From: Asterias rubens
Taxonomy: Eukaryota; Echinodermata; Asteroidea; Forcipulatida; Asteriidae
DNA: 64,000 nucleotides
NCBI RefSeq assembly: GCF_902459465.1
Contig: NC_047062.1
Coordinates: 29,692,673-29,756,672 of the forward strand
Direction: 5' to 3'
Position numbers and translations under genes: made by a program
Shown here: positions 23,301 to 33,493 of the stretch, piece after piece
Numbering within the stretch: position 1 is the stretch's first letter
Layout of the letters: every line of letters starts with the position of its first letter
The notes under the pieces: model-generated
Told to the model about the DNA's origin: nothing
Databases searched by the model: none
What the model saw: the letters and a program-made list of their open reading frames with translations, nothing else

Positions 23301-26300
23301 TGAATTTAAAATCGTTCCGTAGTCACGCAACACATCAAACATGTCTGCGCTCAGGGTGGCTCCAAAATGCGGAGCAAGTTAGCGCTCTAGTCAATATATA
23401 TAGCTCTATGCACTAAATGGAAATCAAATGACATTAACATAGCGCCAGTATCTACCAATTGTGACGCCTATGGCATTTGAACACTACAACCCCCAAAACG
23501 GTGCCACTTATTTAAACCCTGAAACCATCCCAGCACCCTGGGGAGTATAGCTTATGCTGCCAAATATGTAGCGCATCAGGCTAAATCAGTCACAAGAACC
23601 CTCTTTGCCCTCACAGGTACCCATTTACCCCTGGGTGAAGAGACAAATATAGTTTTATTGCTCAATGATGCAAGTGTCAAGACCTGGTGTGAACCCACAC
23701 CCCTATGACTTAGTAACAGAACTTAATCGGATTCACAATCAAAACCAAAGTTCAGGACTATGTGTTTACATGCTGAATATTGGCATTTTTTCACTATTTT
23801 CTCCTGAAAATTCAGCCCAAAATTTCCGCATGTTCATTGTTTCATGTATAACGGTTTGGTTACACAAACATTAACACTCGCTGCGACTCTGTCGCTTTCT
23901 ATTGTTCCTTTGATATAACTAGGTTCTGGCTCCCAGCCTGGTAACAACACAAACAGGAGCAGCCAGGCAGAAGGTGGTGGTGAACACGCTGGCGACGCAA
24001 AGACCAAACGGAGAAGAAAAGGAGGTTCAAAGGGCAAAGGTCAAGATGGGAAACATGCAGGAGATAATGACTTTATTCAGAGGAATATAGATGTAGGTTT
24101 TCAGAATGTTATTCGCTTAGGGGACATTGCCCCAGAATATAATCATGAGGTGAAATGTGGACTTTTCCCATTTCAATGAAAAAAAAAATCAGATTTCACT
24201 TAGTGATCCTGTAGTCTGCCACAGTGCATGAATGAAATGCATTTCGATATTTGTTTTTTAAAACAATCTTTTAAGATGATGTCACAATACAAATCACTAT
24301 GGCAATACATACAACTCAATTTATAATGAGTCTTAGTGCTTGGTGAAATCGAACCCTGGACTCAAACTCTGTTATTTCTGATCAGCAGAGTGTTGGTTTG
24401 CATCCTGGTCTTGATACTTGTGTTCTTTTCTCAAGAAACACCAAATAGACACAGCAACTTGTGCACCCCACCTTTCAACAAAATTTCAGTTTAAGTTAAA
24501 ACAACAAGTTTTTTGTTCAGAAATTGTGTGCAAGATTATATTGGGTTAGTTTTCGATTAAAGAATGGGATTTGTGACCGAAAAAGAAATGATATTTTAAA
24601 ATAATAATAATATCAAATAATAATATCTAAGTCTCATATAGCGCACGTATCTACCAAACAAGGTACTCAAGGCGCTGAGTATATACAATCATTCAGAAAG
24701 ATAGGATATTGCAGTGATGAATTCTGAGACCCTATTATTTAGCACCTTATAAGGGTTTACAAGGTGCTACGGCACATACAGCAGCCACAGCCAGGAACAC
24801 CGGGCGAACCCCTTCTCTTTTCGATAAGTGTACTGGGTTCTTTTACATGCATTACACAACACATGGGACCACGGCTTTATGTCCCATCCGAAGGACGAAG
24901 CAATGGTTAAGTGTCTTGCTTAAGGACACAAGTGTCACAACTCAGGATTCGAACCCACACTCTGCTGATCAGAAACACCAGAGTTTGGATTCGGTGCTCT
25001 TAACAGCTCGGCCACGACACTTCCACAGAATGACTTGAGCTTCGCTTTCTTGGTTTTTGATTCTTTCTGTAGTTGGCCACTGATGCAGGGAATGTGATTG
25101 CAATGACCGATGATGAGAAAAAGCGTCTTGAAGAACTACTGCAAGATGTTGAGATGTTGGTTGACGATAACGAAAAGGTAATAATTGAATCTATGATTAA
25201 AGGCAACCGTTCAAAAAATAGTTAATGGCCTGATGTTTCGACCCTCGCATTCATAATTTCTTAAAGGCTAAATAACAGCACAGCAAACCTGAACAGGTAA
25301 CTAAGTGTAACATAAGCAGTGAAGTGGAAATATGAATAGAGAGAGGGAGAGAGTCAGAAAGCAGACAGAAACAAGCAAAGGGTTAACAATGAAAATGGAG
25401 ACGAAACAAAGTCAATTAACATATATAGCAAGAGAGTTCTCTAAATAACAACATCTACCTGGCAAACCAAATATATATTGATACCTCACCATGCAATACC
25501 TCAAATCCCATTAACAATGACTTGTTACCAATTCCTTGTTCTGTTTTCCTAAGAACTGAAAGAAATAATAATATTGTGAAGCAATGCTCACTTCAGAATC
25601 CAAACAAAGTTTCTTCGAATTTGACCCTCAGATGGAGAACACTAGAGGCATGAACGCCCTTCAAGTATCGGCTGGGTTTGGGTACATACCTGATGCTAAC
25701 GAGCAACAGGCTCTTCAAGATATTGATAATAAACTCAAGGCGCTGCTACCTGCTGAGGACTTTGAACGAATCAGCACAACTCCCTCCCAGGTAGGCACAG
25801 TACACCATAAGATCATGGGCCAATTTCATAGAGCTGCTTAAGCAAAAAAATTTGCTTAAGCACGAAAATAGCTCGCTTATTTTACACATGTTACTGGCCA
25901 AAATTTCATACCATATGCATTGCTTGTGACTGGTATTTAGCTGTTGTTTACTTAGCATAACAATTGAGTGGAGTATTGGCCGGTAATCTGATTTTCTTAA
26001 GCAAGGATTTTTTTGCTTAAGCAAAATTTTGTGCTTAAGCAGCTCTATGAAATTGGCCCCATAAGGTCAATCTCGTCCCCAAGAGTGATCGATCTCGCCG
26101 CACCATTTTTTATCCCAGCATGCGCTGCTCGCTCTTATCCCCTGGTATTGGTTAATTAAAATGTGCCCTCTGGATAGCTGTTCGGTAGCTGTGAGCTCAG
26201 CGTCCCTGTAGAGTTTCTCGTTATGCAAGGGGTCTATTGATACAGTTTCAGCACGTACAAGCTTGTGCGCGGAGTGCCAATGAAACTAAGATGCATTTCC

Positions 26301-29300
26301 ATGCGATTCAGCGTAAAGTGCACACACTAGTTGTACACAATGTATGCTGGTTATGGGGCCATTTATTCGCTAGTTTCCAGAGCTGATCTGTTTATCACTC
26401 ACAATACAAGTGATCGGGTTTTGACCAATCAGAGTCATGTAAAGTGCATTGATACTGCTGTAACATGCCCTATAGAGGAACTAGTTATTATTTAAAGATT
26501 TTTTTTTTCTCATTCCATTGTTTTTTTTGGGTTTTTTTTCAAATTTAGGAGAGGAGCTATTTCTACAAGGACATTGACCTTGGTGAGAAGATCCTACGAG
26601 ATGCTAAGGGTGAGAGACTGCAGCAGGACCGACTCAAGATTATTGAAGATGAACTGACGACCCTTGAAAACCGTGTAGAAAATGAGGTGAGTGAGAATAA
26701 GATATTTGCGAGTTAGATTTGAATAACATGTGGTACAAGGGTTGTGAAACTAGCATAACAAATCCTGGAGATAGACATAGACGGGGGATGAAGTTTGTAA
26801 AGAAAGTGTGTCATGGTCGAGGGGTTCAATGGGAGACTTTCTGGGACGATAGAGGGCAGCAGACTTACCGGGTAAATCCATTGTTCTCAGAATTATGCGC
26901 ATGTTTAGAACTACGTAAACAATAGACCTTATCGCAAATACCAATGCGCAAGCGCAGACTGTTGAATGAGGTGCATTGTGGGATATATATGGATCAAATT
27001 TGGATACCAACTAGACCACAATGCACCTAATTCCAAGCTTTACGCGCGCGCCCCGGTATTTGCGAAAAGGTCTATGGAAATTTACCCGGTATGTCTGCTG
27101 CCACCTAGCGTTGGAAAGTCTCCTATTCCCAGTCATAACACCTGTGTCCTTAAGCAATAATTATAGACTTATAGACTCATGTACTTCCTTATTTTTATGG
27201 CTCCTTTGAGGTTCCTGGTTTCACTACAGTTCTGTGCAATATTCAAATAACTGTATTCTTCTTGGCTTTGTAGGTCTAAAAGTATTAAGGTATAAGGAAG
27301 AATTAGGGGGAAGATGATTGGCCTCGTACCTTTTTGAAAGGAGCGAAGATTTGTGGTCTTTTCTGGTTGATCAATTTTTTATACAAATTTGCTGCCAGGC
27401 TCTTTTTGGAATTTTAATGAATTTTCTATAGATTTTATGTGTATTTATATTTGATATGGTATTTGATGTGCTATTTCCCAAATTTTTATGACGTTTTTTA
27501 TTGTCTGGATCGCCTTTAGATAGTGATTATTTTCGCTTTTTGGTTATCCGAAAGGCTTGTTCTCTATGCTGTCATATTTTTATTGCCTTTTCTTTGTATA
27601 AACTGTTTGCCTGGAACTAAATAAATAAATAAATAAATAAATAGATGCTTCTCTTTACCCAGGGGTGGAAATGGGTACCTGCAAGGGTATAGGTTGATAT
27701 TGTGTTTGAAAAGCCTTTAGAGCGCCGCGACAGCAAATTAATATATATATTTGTTGTTTATTAAACACAAACAGTTGGTGACTCTGCAACTTATAAATGT
27801 TATGTTTTATAATTACATTGTGTCGCCACGGACATCAATATTTTTTAATTTAGCAGACGACTGAGCCGTCTGTGGAAGTCCTGCCAACATTTGACTTTAG
27901 TTTTCAAGGGGCAAGCGAAAGTACCACAGCGCTCCAATTGCCTTGGTTATGGCTACCACAAGTGTAAAGAACTGGTACAAACAGGGAAGCCAATCAAATG
28001 CACCCAATCAGATTTGTGGGTGTTTGCTGTCTTTTACGTGACCATGCAAAAGCTTTCCTAGAATCCCGCGACTTAGTACACTGTAGAACATCTGTCAGAA
28101 AACCACAAGATTTGGCAAGTTTGTCAACAGTTTCTCCTTCTTTGGTATTTGTCTTTTACTAGATCTACAAGTCTCCTCGTATGTCCCAAGAGAACCTGTC
28201 TGATCTGCTGGAGCAGTGTTCAGAGCTGAGCTCTAGGGCGGCAACAGAGACGGATTCAATCCTTCAGGTTTCACCACGGTCTGGCCGAGCCTTGTCTGCA
28301 GTCGACGAGGAAGATTATGATGCACAGGTGAGCTCTTGACTATGGAAGTCTTTTGTTTGGTAATACGTCACCGTCATATTAATTGGACAGAGGTCAGCGA
28401 TTACAAAAAAGTAACACACTGTTTGGCAGGCCTGATACCACAATACTTCATGGAGGCAAGGAAGGCGATTGTCTCCATGCCGCCTGGTCAATGCCTTTGT
28501 GCCCTTGAAATGCTCCAGTAGGATTTCCTCATAGGGTGCCCTTTACCAAGGAGAAAATGCCTTGGTGCCCTTGCCCTTTCAAAAACGAAGCATACAGGCC
28601 TGGTTTGGCAATGTTCCACACCCTTGAGGGAACAACATACCCCATCACTCAGGGAACTTCATTGGCTACCAATTACAGAAAGGATTTGAACCCCTGAATG
28701 TGAGGTCAAACGCTCAAAAAGCACCCTTATTGGGGTCAAAAAGCGCCCTCACTGGGGTCAAAGGAGGCAAATGATTGGACCATGGCTGTTCTTTGTGCTT
28801 AAAAATGTGCGCGTGACCTTAGCGTCCTTGTACATTTCGCGTTATGCAAGACATCTATTGGATCGAAGGGACTTCTCGTTACAAACTTCACTACCACAGA
28901 GTGAGTTCTTAATTGGTCTCAATGTTTCGACTAGCTTACTCTAGTCATCATCAGGAGACTGTCTCTCATTGTTTGTTGTTATGTTTCAGGAGGAAACTCC
29001 AAGACTATCAGATGATACACTGCAGAGACTCTTGGCCGAAGCCAGGGAATCTTGTCTATCGGAGAGTCGACTCAGCGACCTCACCCCTGTGAGTTCGCTG
29101 GACACACAGCAGATGACTGCTAGGTCAGAGGACAGCAACCCAGCATGTAAGTACCTGCGTGTCAACACCTTGTTTACAAGAATGTAGTGCGTAAAGTTCT
29201 CACTTTTTACCAATGTGGCCCTGGTTTGATTCCTGGCCAAGGCCATATGTGAGAAGAGTCATGCATTGGTTCTCTCCCACGACACAAACGGGTTTTGAGC

Positions 29301-30409
29301 TGTGCTCCGTGTTTATACATGTGTTGATGTGGCTGGCTGTTGTAGGCGCCCTGGCATGCCAGCAGCTTGAACACGTTGTAGTAGCAGCATCCTTCGCAAT
29401 TGAGCTTCTCAGCTGCAAGGAAGGATGATTTAATAATAGCCTGCTAAGTTATTATTATTGTTATTTTATTTCAACAGATGCTGTGGTCTCCCAAAGCTCC
29501 ATCAGAGAGTTGCTTAGAAACCCAAGGGCCACATCCACTGCCGTTTCTACAACCGGTCTGATCATGGACATCGCCGGAAGGAACCCAGATGCAGAGGAGG
29601 AGAATGACATCATGAGAAGGTCAATGGAAGAGGATGCATCCAGAGTACAGAATGGCATCGGCAATGGTTACAGTGAGCCAGCCGAGGGTCTTGGGTATGG
29701 TGCTTATCCAGACAGACCCTCTAGTAGAAATGGCGACAGGAAGCAGATGGTGACTGAGAAGCTATGGGAGGCTTCTTCAGCACCTCGACATTCCCTGCAG
29801 TCGCCACAGCCTCCAGCGTCCACCAAGAGAGTCTCAGATAAGCAGGCCTCGAGGCAAGCGGCCTCTAGCTTATCACTTAGAAGCTTTACAAATAGCACTG
29901 ACTTTGGTGCTAGCTCGCCAGAACAAGTAACTCTTAGAAGTACCCTTCGGAGCACAGTTCCTGAAGCGTCGACATCTAAGAATCCAAGGAGGTCCATGGA
30001 ATCACCTGAGCTCTCCACCACATCCTTAAGGAATTCTTCCATGAGATTCAGCTTAGAAGAATCCAATTCCCCACAGCCTCCGTCGTCAAGACAAACAAAC
30101 CGCAGCGGGAGGTCTCGGAAGGCTAAGCAGCAAGCCCAGTCAAGTCTGGATTCCAGGATCACCTCCTCGATACGAACTGACTCACAGGCCTCAACCAACA
30201 CGCTGGTTTCATCATCAGACTTTGAGTATGAGGATGATGACGAGGTGTCTAACCAGCTGTTGACCCGGTCAATTGAGGTCAAAGATCAAAGGTCACAGGA
30301 AGCTGGTTTTACTAAAGCTTCAAGTATTCAGCAAAGTGTCACAAGAGGCATCGCCCGATTTGAGACGAAAGAGTTTGATAAAGAGAGATTTAGTCCTCCA
30401 CTGGTCTGA
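20386..30409 (+). CDS. FSIP1: Fibrous sheath-interacting protein 1
   Basis: Twelve coding exons join without a phase break: 20386-20571, 20926-21010, 21409-21605, 22168-22321, 22761-22874, 23923-24092, 25073-25177, 25632-25790, 26549-26686, 28163-28327, 28990-29146 and 29478-30409, giving 853 aa. FSIP1 signatures: N-terminal MDITKGNLDEISRPASN and PGSR; the coiled-coil core MRKMQQLDRILAKR continuing into a Lys/Arg-rich helix; FIQRN then VIAMTDDEKKRLEELLQDVE; GYIPDANEQQALQDIDNKL; and a late motif LSDDTLQRLLAEARES. In mammals the protein binds AKAP4 of the sperm fibrous sheath and acts in the axoneme. The last exon adds ~310 Ser-rich, low-complexity residues; the mammalian protein is ~580 aa. 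For exon 25632 I chose the CCCTCAG acceptor because it keeps phase 0; an AG at 25595-25596 would break the frame. Introns hold several MITEs and SINEs. Confidence 0.95.
20617..20795. mobile_element. MITE with TGTCACACGAGGCAA termini
   Basis: Terminal inverted repeats TGTCACACGAGGCAAC...TTACAGGCAACTTGG and GGTTGCCTGTAAATTGCC.TCGTGTGACA. Located in FSIP1 intron 2. A second, interrupted copy is at 37890-38463. Confidence 0.8.
21722..21912. mobile_element. Non-LTR 3'-end-like fragment
   Basis: Contains GAGCGCTATATACATGTAAGA followed by an ATT-rich tail, resembling the GCGC-rich 3' ends seen at 24620-24690 and 62665-62700. In FSIP1 intron 4. Confidence 0.4.
24600..25023 (-). mobile_element. LINE/SINE 3' tail next to an antisense tRNA-derived SINE
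   Basis: 24600-24690 has an AATAAT-rich tail and TAGCGCACGTATCTACC.A, also present at 43803-43830. 24715-25023 is an antisense SINE: GGTGTTCCTGG (read antisense), GACGAAGCAATGGTTAAGTG, antisense B box GGATTCGAACCCACACTC and A box GTGCTCTTAACAGCTCGGCC. It ends 50 bp before exon 25073. Confidence 0.7.
25817..26060. mobile_element. MITE family B, well preserved
   Basis: Near-perfect termini GGGCCAATTTCATAGAGCTG / CAGCTCTATGAAATTGGCCC, followed internally on both sides by CTTAAGCA.AAAATTTGCTTAAGC-type sequence. In FSIP1 intron after exon 25632-25790. The copy at 51455-51699 is nearly identical. Confidence 0.88.
26827..27128. mobile_element. Foldback element with a second foldback (26922-27075) inserted in its loop
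   Basis: The outer arms are GGGAGACTTTCTGGGACG...GGCAGCAGACTTACC and their complement (GGTATGTCTGCTGCCACC...GGAAAGTCTCC). The inner 154-bp element begins ATAGACCTTATCGCAAATACC and ends GGTATTTGCGAAAAGGTCTAT (each shown in part). Uninterrupted outer copies occur at 38305-38448 and 53321-53472. Confidence 0.85.
27270..27645 (+). mobile_element. Probable 3' end of a non-LTR retrotransposon with AATA tail
   Basis: A T-rich stretch that looks like a LINE 3' UTR ends in about seven AATA repeats (27617-27645). No coding domain was recognised. Confidence 0.4.
28437..28602 (+). mobile_element. MITE family D
   Basis: Starts CAGGCCTGATACCACAATAC and ends GAAGCATACAGGCCTG, with internal GAAATGCTCCAGTAGGATTT and CCTCATAGGGTGCCCTTTACC. 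Other copies: 30681-30785, 47969-48445 (interrupted), 51048-51213, 59960-60135. Confidence 0.75.
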
Positions 30410-30680
30410 CACTAAACTGCAAATCATAGTCACGCAGTAAGTACAAGTGATTTTGAAATCAATCTGTTTAAAAGAAACACAACTATCCTAGTTTATATAA
30501 TTACTATTGTTTATGTAATAAGAACTGGACTTGTACAGCACAACCAAAATACCAAAAGGATACAAAGTGGTATTAGCACGCATAATATTTGGCCATTGGA
30601 AAGATGTGGGACATGGTAGTAAAAGTGATATGCATCACTACATCTGGCCTGAACATCTAATGTCAAACATACAATGTAGA

Positions 30681-30785
30681 ACAGGCCTTGTACTTCACGG
30701 AGGCGATTTCCCCCATTCCCCTTGTTATTGCCTTGGTGCCCTTAAAATGCTGCAATAGAATTTTACAACATCCTCATAGGGATCT
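30681..30785 (+). mobile_element. MITE family D, in FSIP1 3' UTR
   Basis: ACAGGCCTTGTACTTCACGG, CCTTGGTGCCCTTAAAATGC and TCCTCATAGGGATCTT match the family. This copy has TTAA where the copy at 47969-48445 carries a MITE-A insertion. Confidence 0.65.
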
Positions 30786-31026
30786 TAAAGAAAAAAGTAT
30801 ATCTCTTCAGTTTTCAATCATCATCCAAACAACCTGTATAAAATTAAATGTCACCAAATAAGGCGGCCATGTTTTGTTTTGTTTTTGAGGTATGTCTATC
30901 GATTAACTTGGCTGTTGTAAATTTGTACCTTTTCACCCAGTGATGCAAATATTGTATGTTATTGTTGCAATTGTCTTCTTTTAAGTAACCATTTAAAATA
31001 TATACTACAGTATGTGTGTATCACAT

Positions 31027-31032
31027 ATTAAA
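31027..31032 (+). promoter_or_regulatory. Candidate FSIP1 poly(A) signal ATTAAA
   Basis: ATTAAA is followed within 10-30 bp by GTTGTTGTATTTGTGTAG, a GT-rich downstream element. It gives a 3' UTR of about 0.62 kb after the stop codon at 30407-30409. Confidence 0.6.
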
Positions 31033-31341
31033 TTATAACAAGTTGTTGTATTTGTGTAGTTGAAAAATTGTTTGACTTCCATTTTTTTGTTTTACTACTC
31101 CTCCGAAACTATGGAATTGTAGATTCTTTGCTCAAGACAATTCTCGCAAAAACAAAAATCTACCTGACAAGTAGATATTTTTAAGTACTTTCACTTTCTT
31201 CAATTGCCTCATAACAAGCAAACATTGCCTTACCTTTGGGAAAACCCAAGTTTGCAATATTACAAAAGGAACTCAAGATGCTATTAATACAGAAATCATA
31301 ACAGTTTCCAAGGTTGTTACAACACTCATAGTTTGTAACAC

Positions 31342-31707
31342 TTAAAGGCACTGAACACTATTAGTAATTACTCAAAATAATTGTTAGCATAAAAACTTAC
31401 TCGGTTACAAGCAATGGAGAGCTGTTGATAGTATAAAACATTGTGAGAAACAACTCCCTCTGTAAGTTTTTGAGAAAGAGGTAATTTTTCTCACTAAAAA
31501 AAAAGAGATGACAAGCCTGAAGCCTTTTATTACGCATCTGAAAACACCAATTTGTGCAACAATGGCGTTTTTTCTTTCATTGTTCTCTTGCAAATTCAAT
31601 GACCAGTTGAGTCAGATTTTTTAGATTGTTTATTTATCCATTTGTTGGGATACACCAAGTGAGAATACTTGTCTTTGACAATTACCAAAGGTGTCCAGTG
31701 CCTTTAA
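31342..31707 (-). mobile_element. MITE family A
   Basis: TTAAAGGCACTGAACACTATT to AGGTGTCCAGTGCCTTTAA with AGCAATGGAGAGCTGTTGAT inside. The inner palindrome is replaced by GACAAGCCTGAAGCC. Confidence 0.85.
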
Positions 31708-32214
31708 AGGCAAATAACACCTAGTGTTTTTTGGAACTGTTGTTTTAATCCTATATAAATACAAATTTATACAAGAAAACTAACTTCAGTTCATTTCAAA
31801 AGGTGGTTGCATTTTTGAGATTTCACACAAAAATATGGAGCAAGTACCATCCATGCCTAATACACAATCTGAGAAGTGTTACTGCAGTAAGGCTTCTCAG
31901 ATTCAAACTTTGGGACAAAGAAAATAACACATTTTGACATTAACCAAATATTTTCTCAAAATGCTTTATACTTCCAAAAGCTGCTGTACGCTTCGAACCA
32001 AAAGTTTTCATTGGCCATTAATTATAAGAGTGATTACCAAACAAATACATTCCCTTTGATAGAAACCTAAAAAAGTGAAACCTTACACAATGTATTCTAG
32101 GTAGGCCTATGTACTTTATATTATTTGTTTAGACAGTGGGGAAATGATTTCTAGATCATCAAAAGACATAATAGTAGTAGTGCTTATTACTTAAAATATA
32201 TATAGATATTATAA

Positions 32215-32352
32215 GTTATCACACAAGCGCCAGTGGAATACAAAAAAATATAGCGCTTCTGCGTCCCATATCCAACGAGGCCGAAGGCCAGTTGGATATG
32301 GGACGCAAACGTGCTATATTTTTTCGTATTCCACATGCGTGCATGTGATAAC
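32215..32352. repeat. Foldback hairpin, 138 bp
   Basis: Left arm GTTATCACACAAGCGCCAGT...GCGTCCCATATCCAAC, a loop GAGGCCGAAGGCCA, and a right arm that is its near-perfect complement ending GTGATAAC. A half copy occurs at 40079-40150. Confidence 0.88.
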
Positions 32353-33091
32353 GAATTTATCTTCCAGTCTTACTTGCAGCGCGCAAAATTTAAAACCTCA
32401 GAGCGTTAGTTCACGCGCACAAAGTTTAGAATGTAATTTTTGCACTGTCCGTATACGGAGCGTGACAAAATGACATTTCACAATACGCACTGTGTAATAA
32501 AAACAGAGGAAGTAGGATATAAAACAGAGGTCGTAGCATATATGTTTTTATCCCCTAGTAGTTTGAGCTTCTGATTGGTGGATTAGCGCGTACTGGAAGA
32601 TAAACATATATATATAGCTGTCAATTACTGATGGACGTCTCAAAGCACTTCCAACATTACTAACCCTGGTCACATGTTTGTATTTTAACTTGCCTAAAGC
32701 CTATTCACGCCTATAGTGTTAAGTAAGTCAGCACTTATAAATATAAAGTGAAATAGGTACTTTTCTCCTCAAATACACTATATCATGCCTATGTTTATTG
32801 CAACATCAAGATTGCGTGACCAAATAATAAGAATAAACCATGCATTTTCAAATTCCACTGTTTACAGAACAGCGAGATCCACTTTTCTTTCACTAATTGC
32901 AAGTCACATCCGTTTACTTTCAACTCATATTTCACTTTCAATTCCCTCAGAGTTTCTGTTTGCCGTGACAATGTTCTTTTAATGGCCTTTAAGTATAAAT
33001 AGAAAAGAATGAGACTAGTGTTACTTTCATTAGCACTGTGCGAAGCTGTAGTTACTGAGCTGGGTTGAAATCCCGATCTACTTACTGCAAC

Positions 33092-33391
33092 ATTTCTCCT
33101 GAAGACAATCTGATCATACTGAACGAAACATTGAGTTGTCAACCAACAGCTCTTTTCAGAATCAACACTACTCAAAAGAGATTTTCTCAAAATATCTCCT
33201 GAAGACCATCATAGCATACTGATCGAAACATTGAGTTGTCAACCATTGGCTCTTTTCAGAACCAACACCACTCAAAAGAGATTTTTTCAAAATTTCTCCT
33301 GAAGACCATCATAGCATACTGATCGAAACATTGAGTTGTCAACCAACAGCTCTTTTCAGAACCAACACTACTCAAAAGAGATTTTCACATC
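33092..33391 (+). repeat. 100-bp tandem repeat, three copies
   Basis: ATTTCTCCTGAAGAC starts recur at 33092, 33192 (ATATCTCCT variant) and 33292. Each contains GAAACATTGAGTTGTCAACC and ACTCAAAAGAGATTTT. It ends about 100 bp upstream of the start codon of the seven-helix protein, so it lies in its promoter or 5' UTR. Confidence 0.93.
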
Positions 33392-33493
33392 GTGTTAACC
33401 ACAAACGTCACCTAATTATCACAAAATTCCATTTTCGTAACCGATCAACTTTTTCGATACAAGCACACGACCATCTTTATCCTCAATACAATC

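Larger units (their letters stand above)
31033..33091. other. Intergenic region between FSIP1 and the seven-helix gene
   Basis: Contains a MITE-A copy (31342-31707), a large hairpin (32215-32352) and AT-rich DNA with a LINE-like TCTCAAAGCACTTCCAA.ATTA segment near 32637 that recurs at about 40890. No exon was recognised. Confidence 0.5.

Noticed and set aside
25584-25631. Upstream extension of the FSIP1 exon at 25632 to an earlier ATG
   Set aside because: The frame stays open, but the AG at 25595-25596 would require a different phase from the preceding exon; the acceptor at 25630-25631 fits.
27854-27965. Extra FSIP1 exon starting CAGACGACTGAGCC
   Set aside because: It has an acceptor and stays open for 37 codons in phase 0, but no good GT donor is present before the stop, and the flanking exons already join in phase without it.
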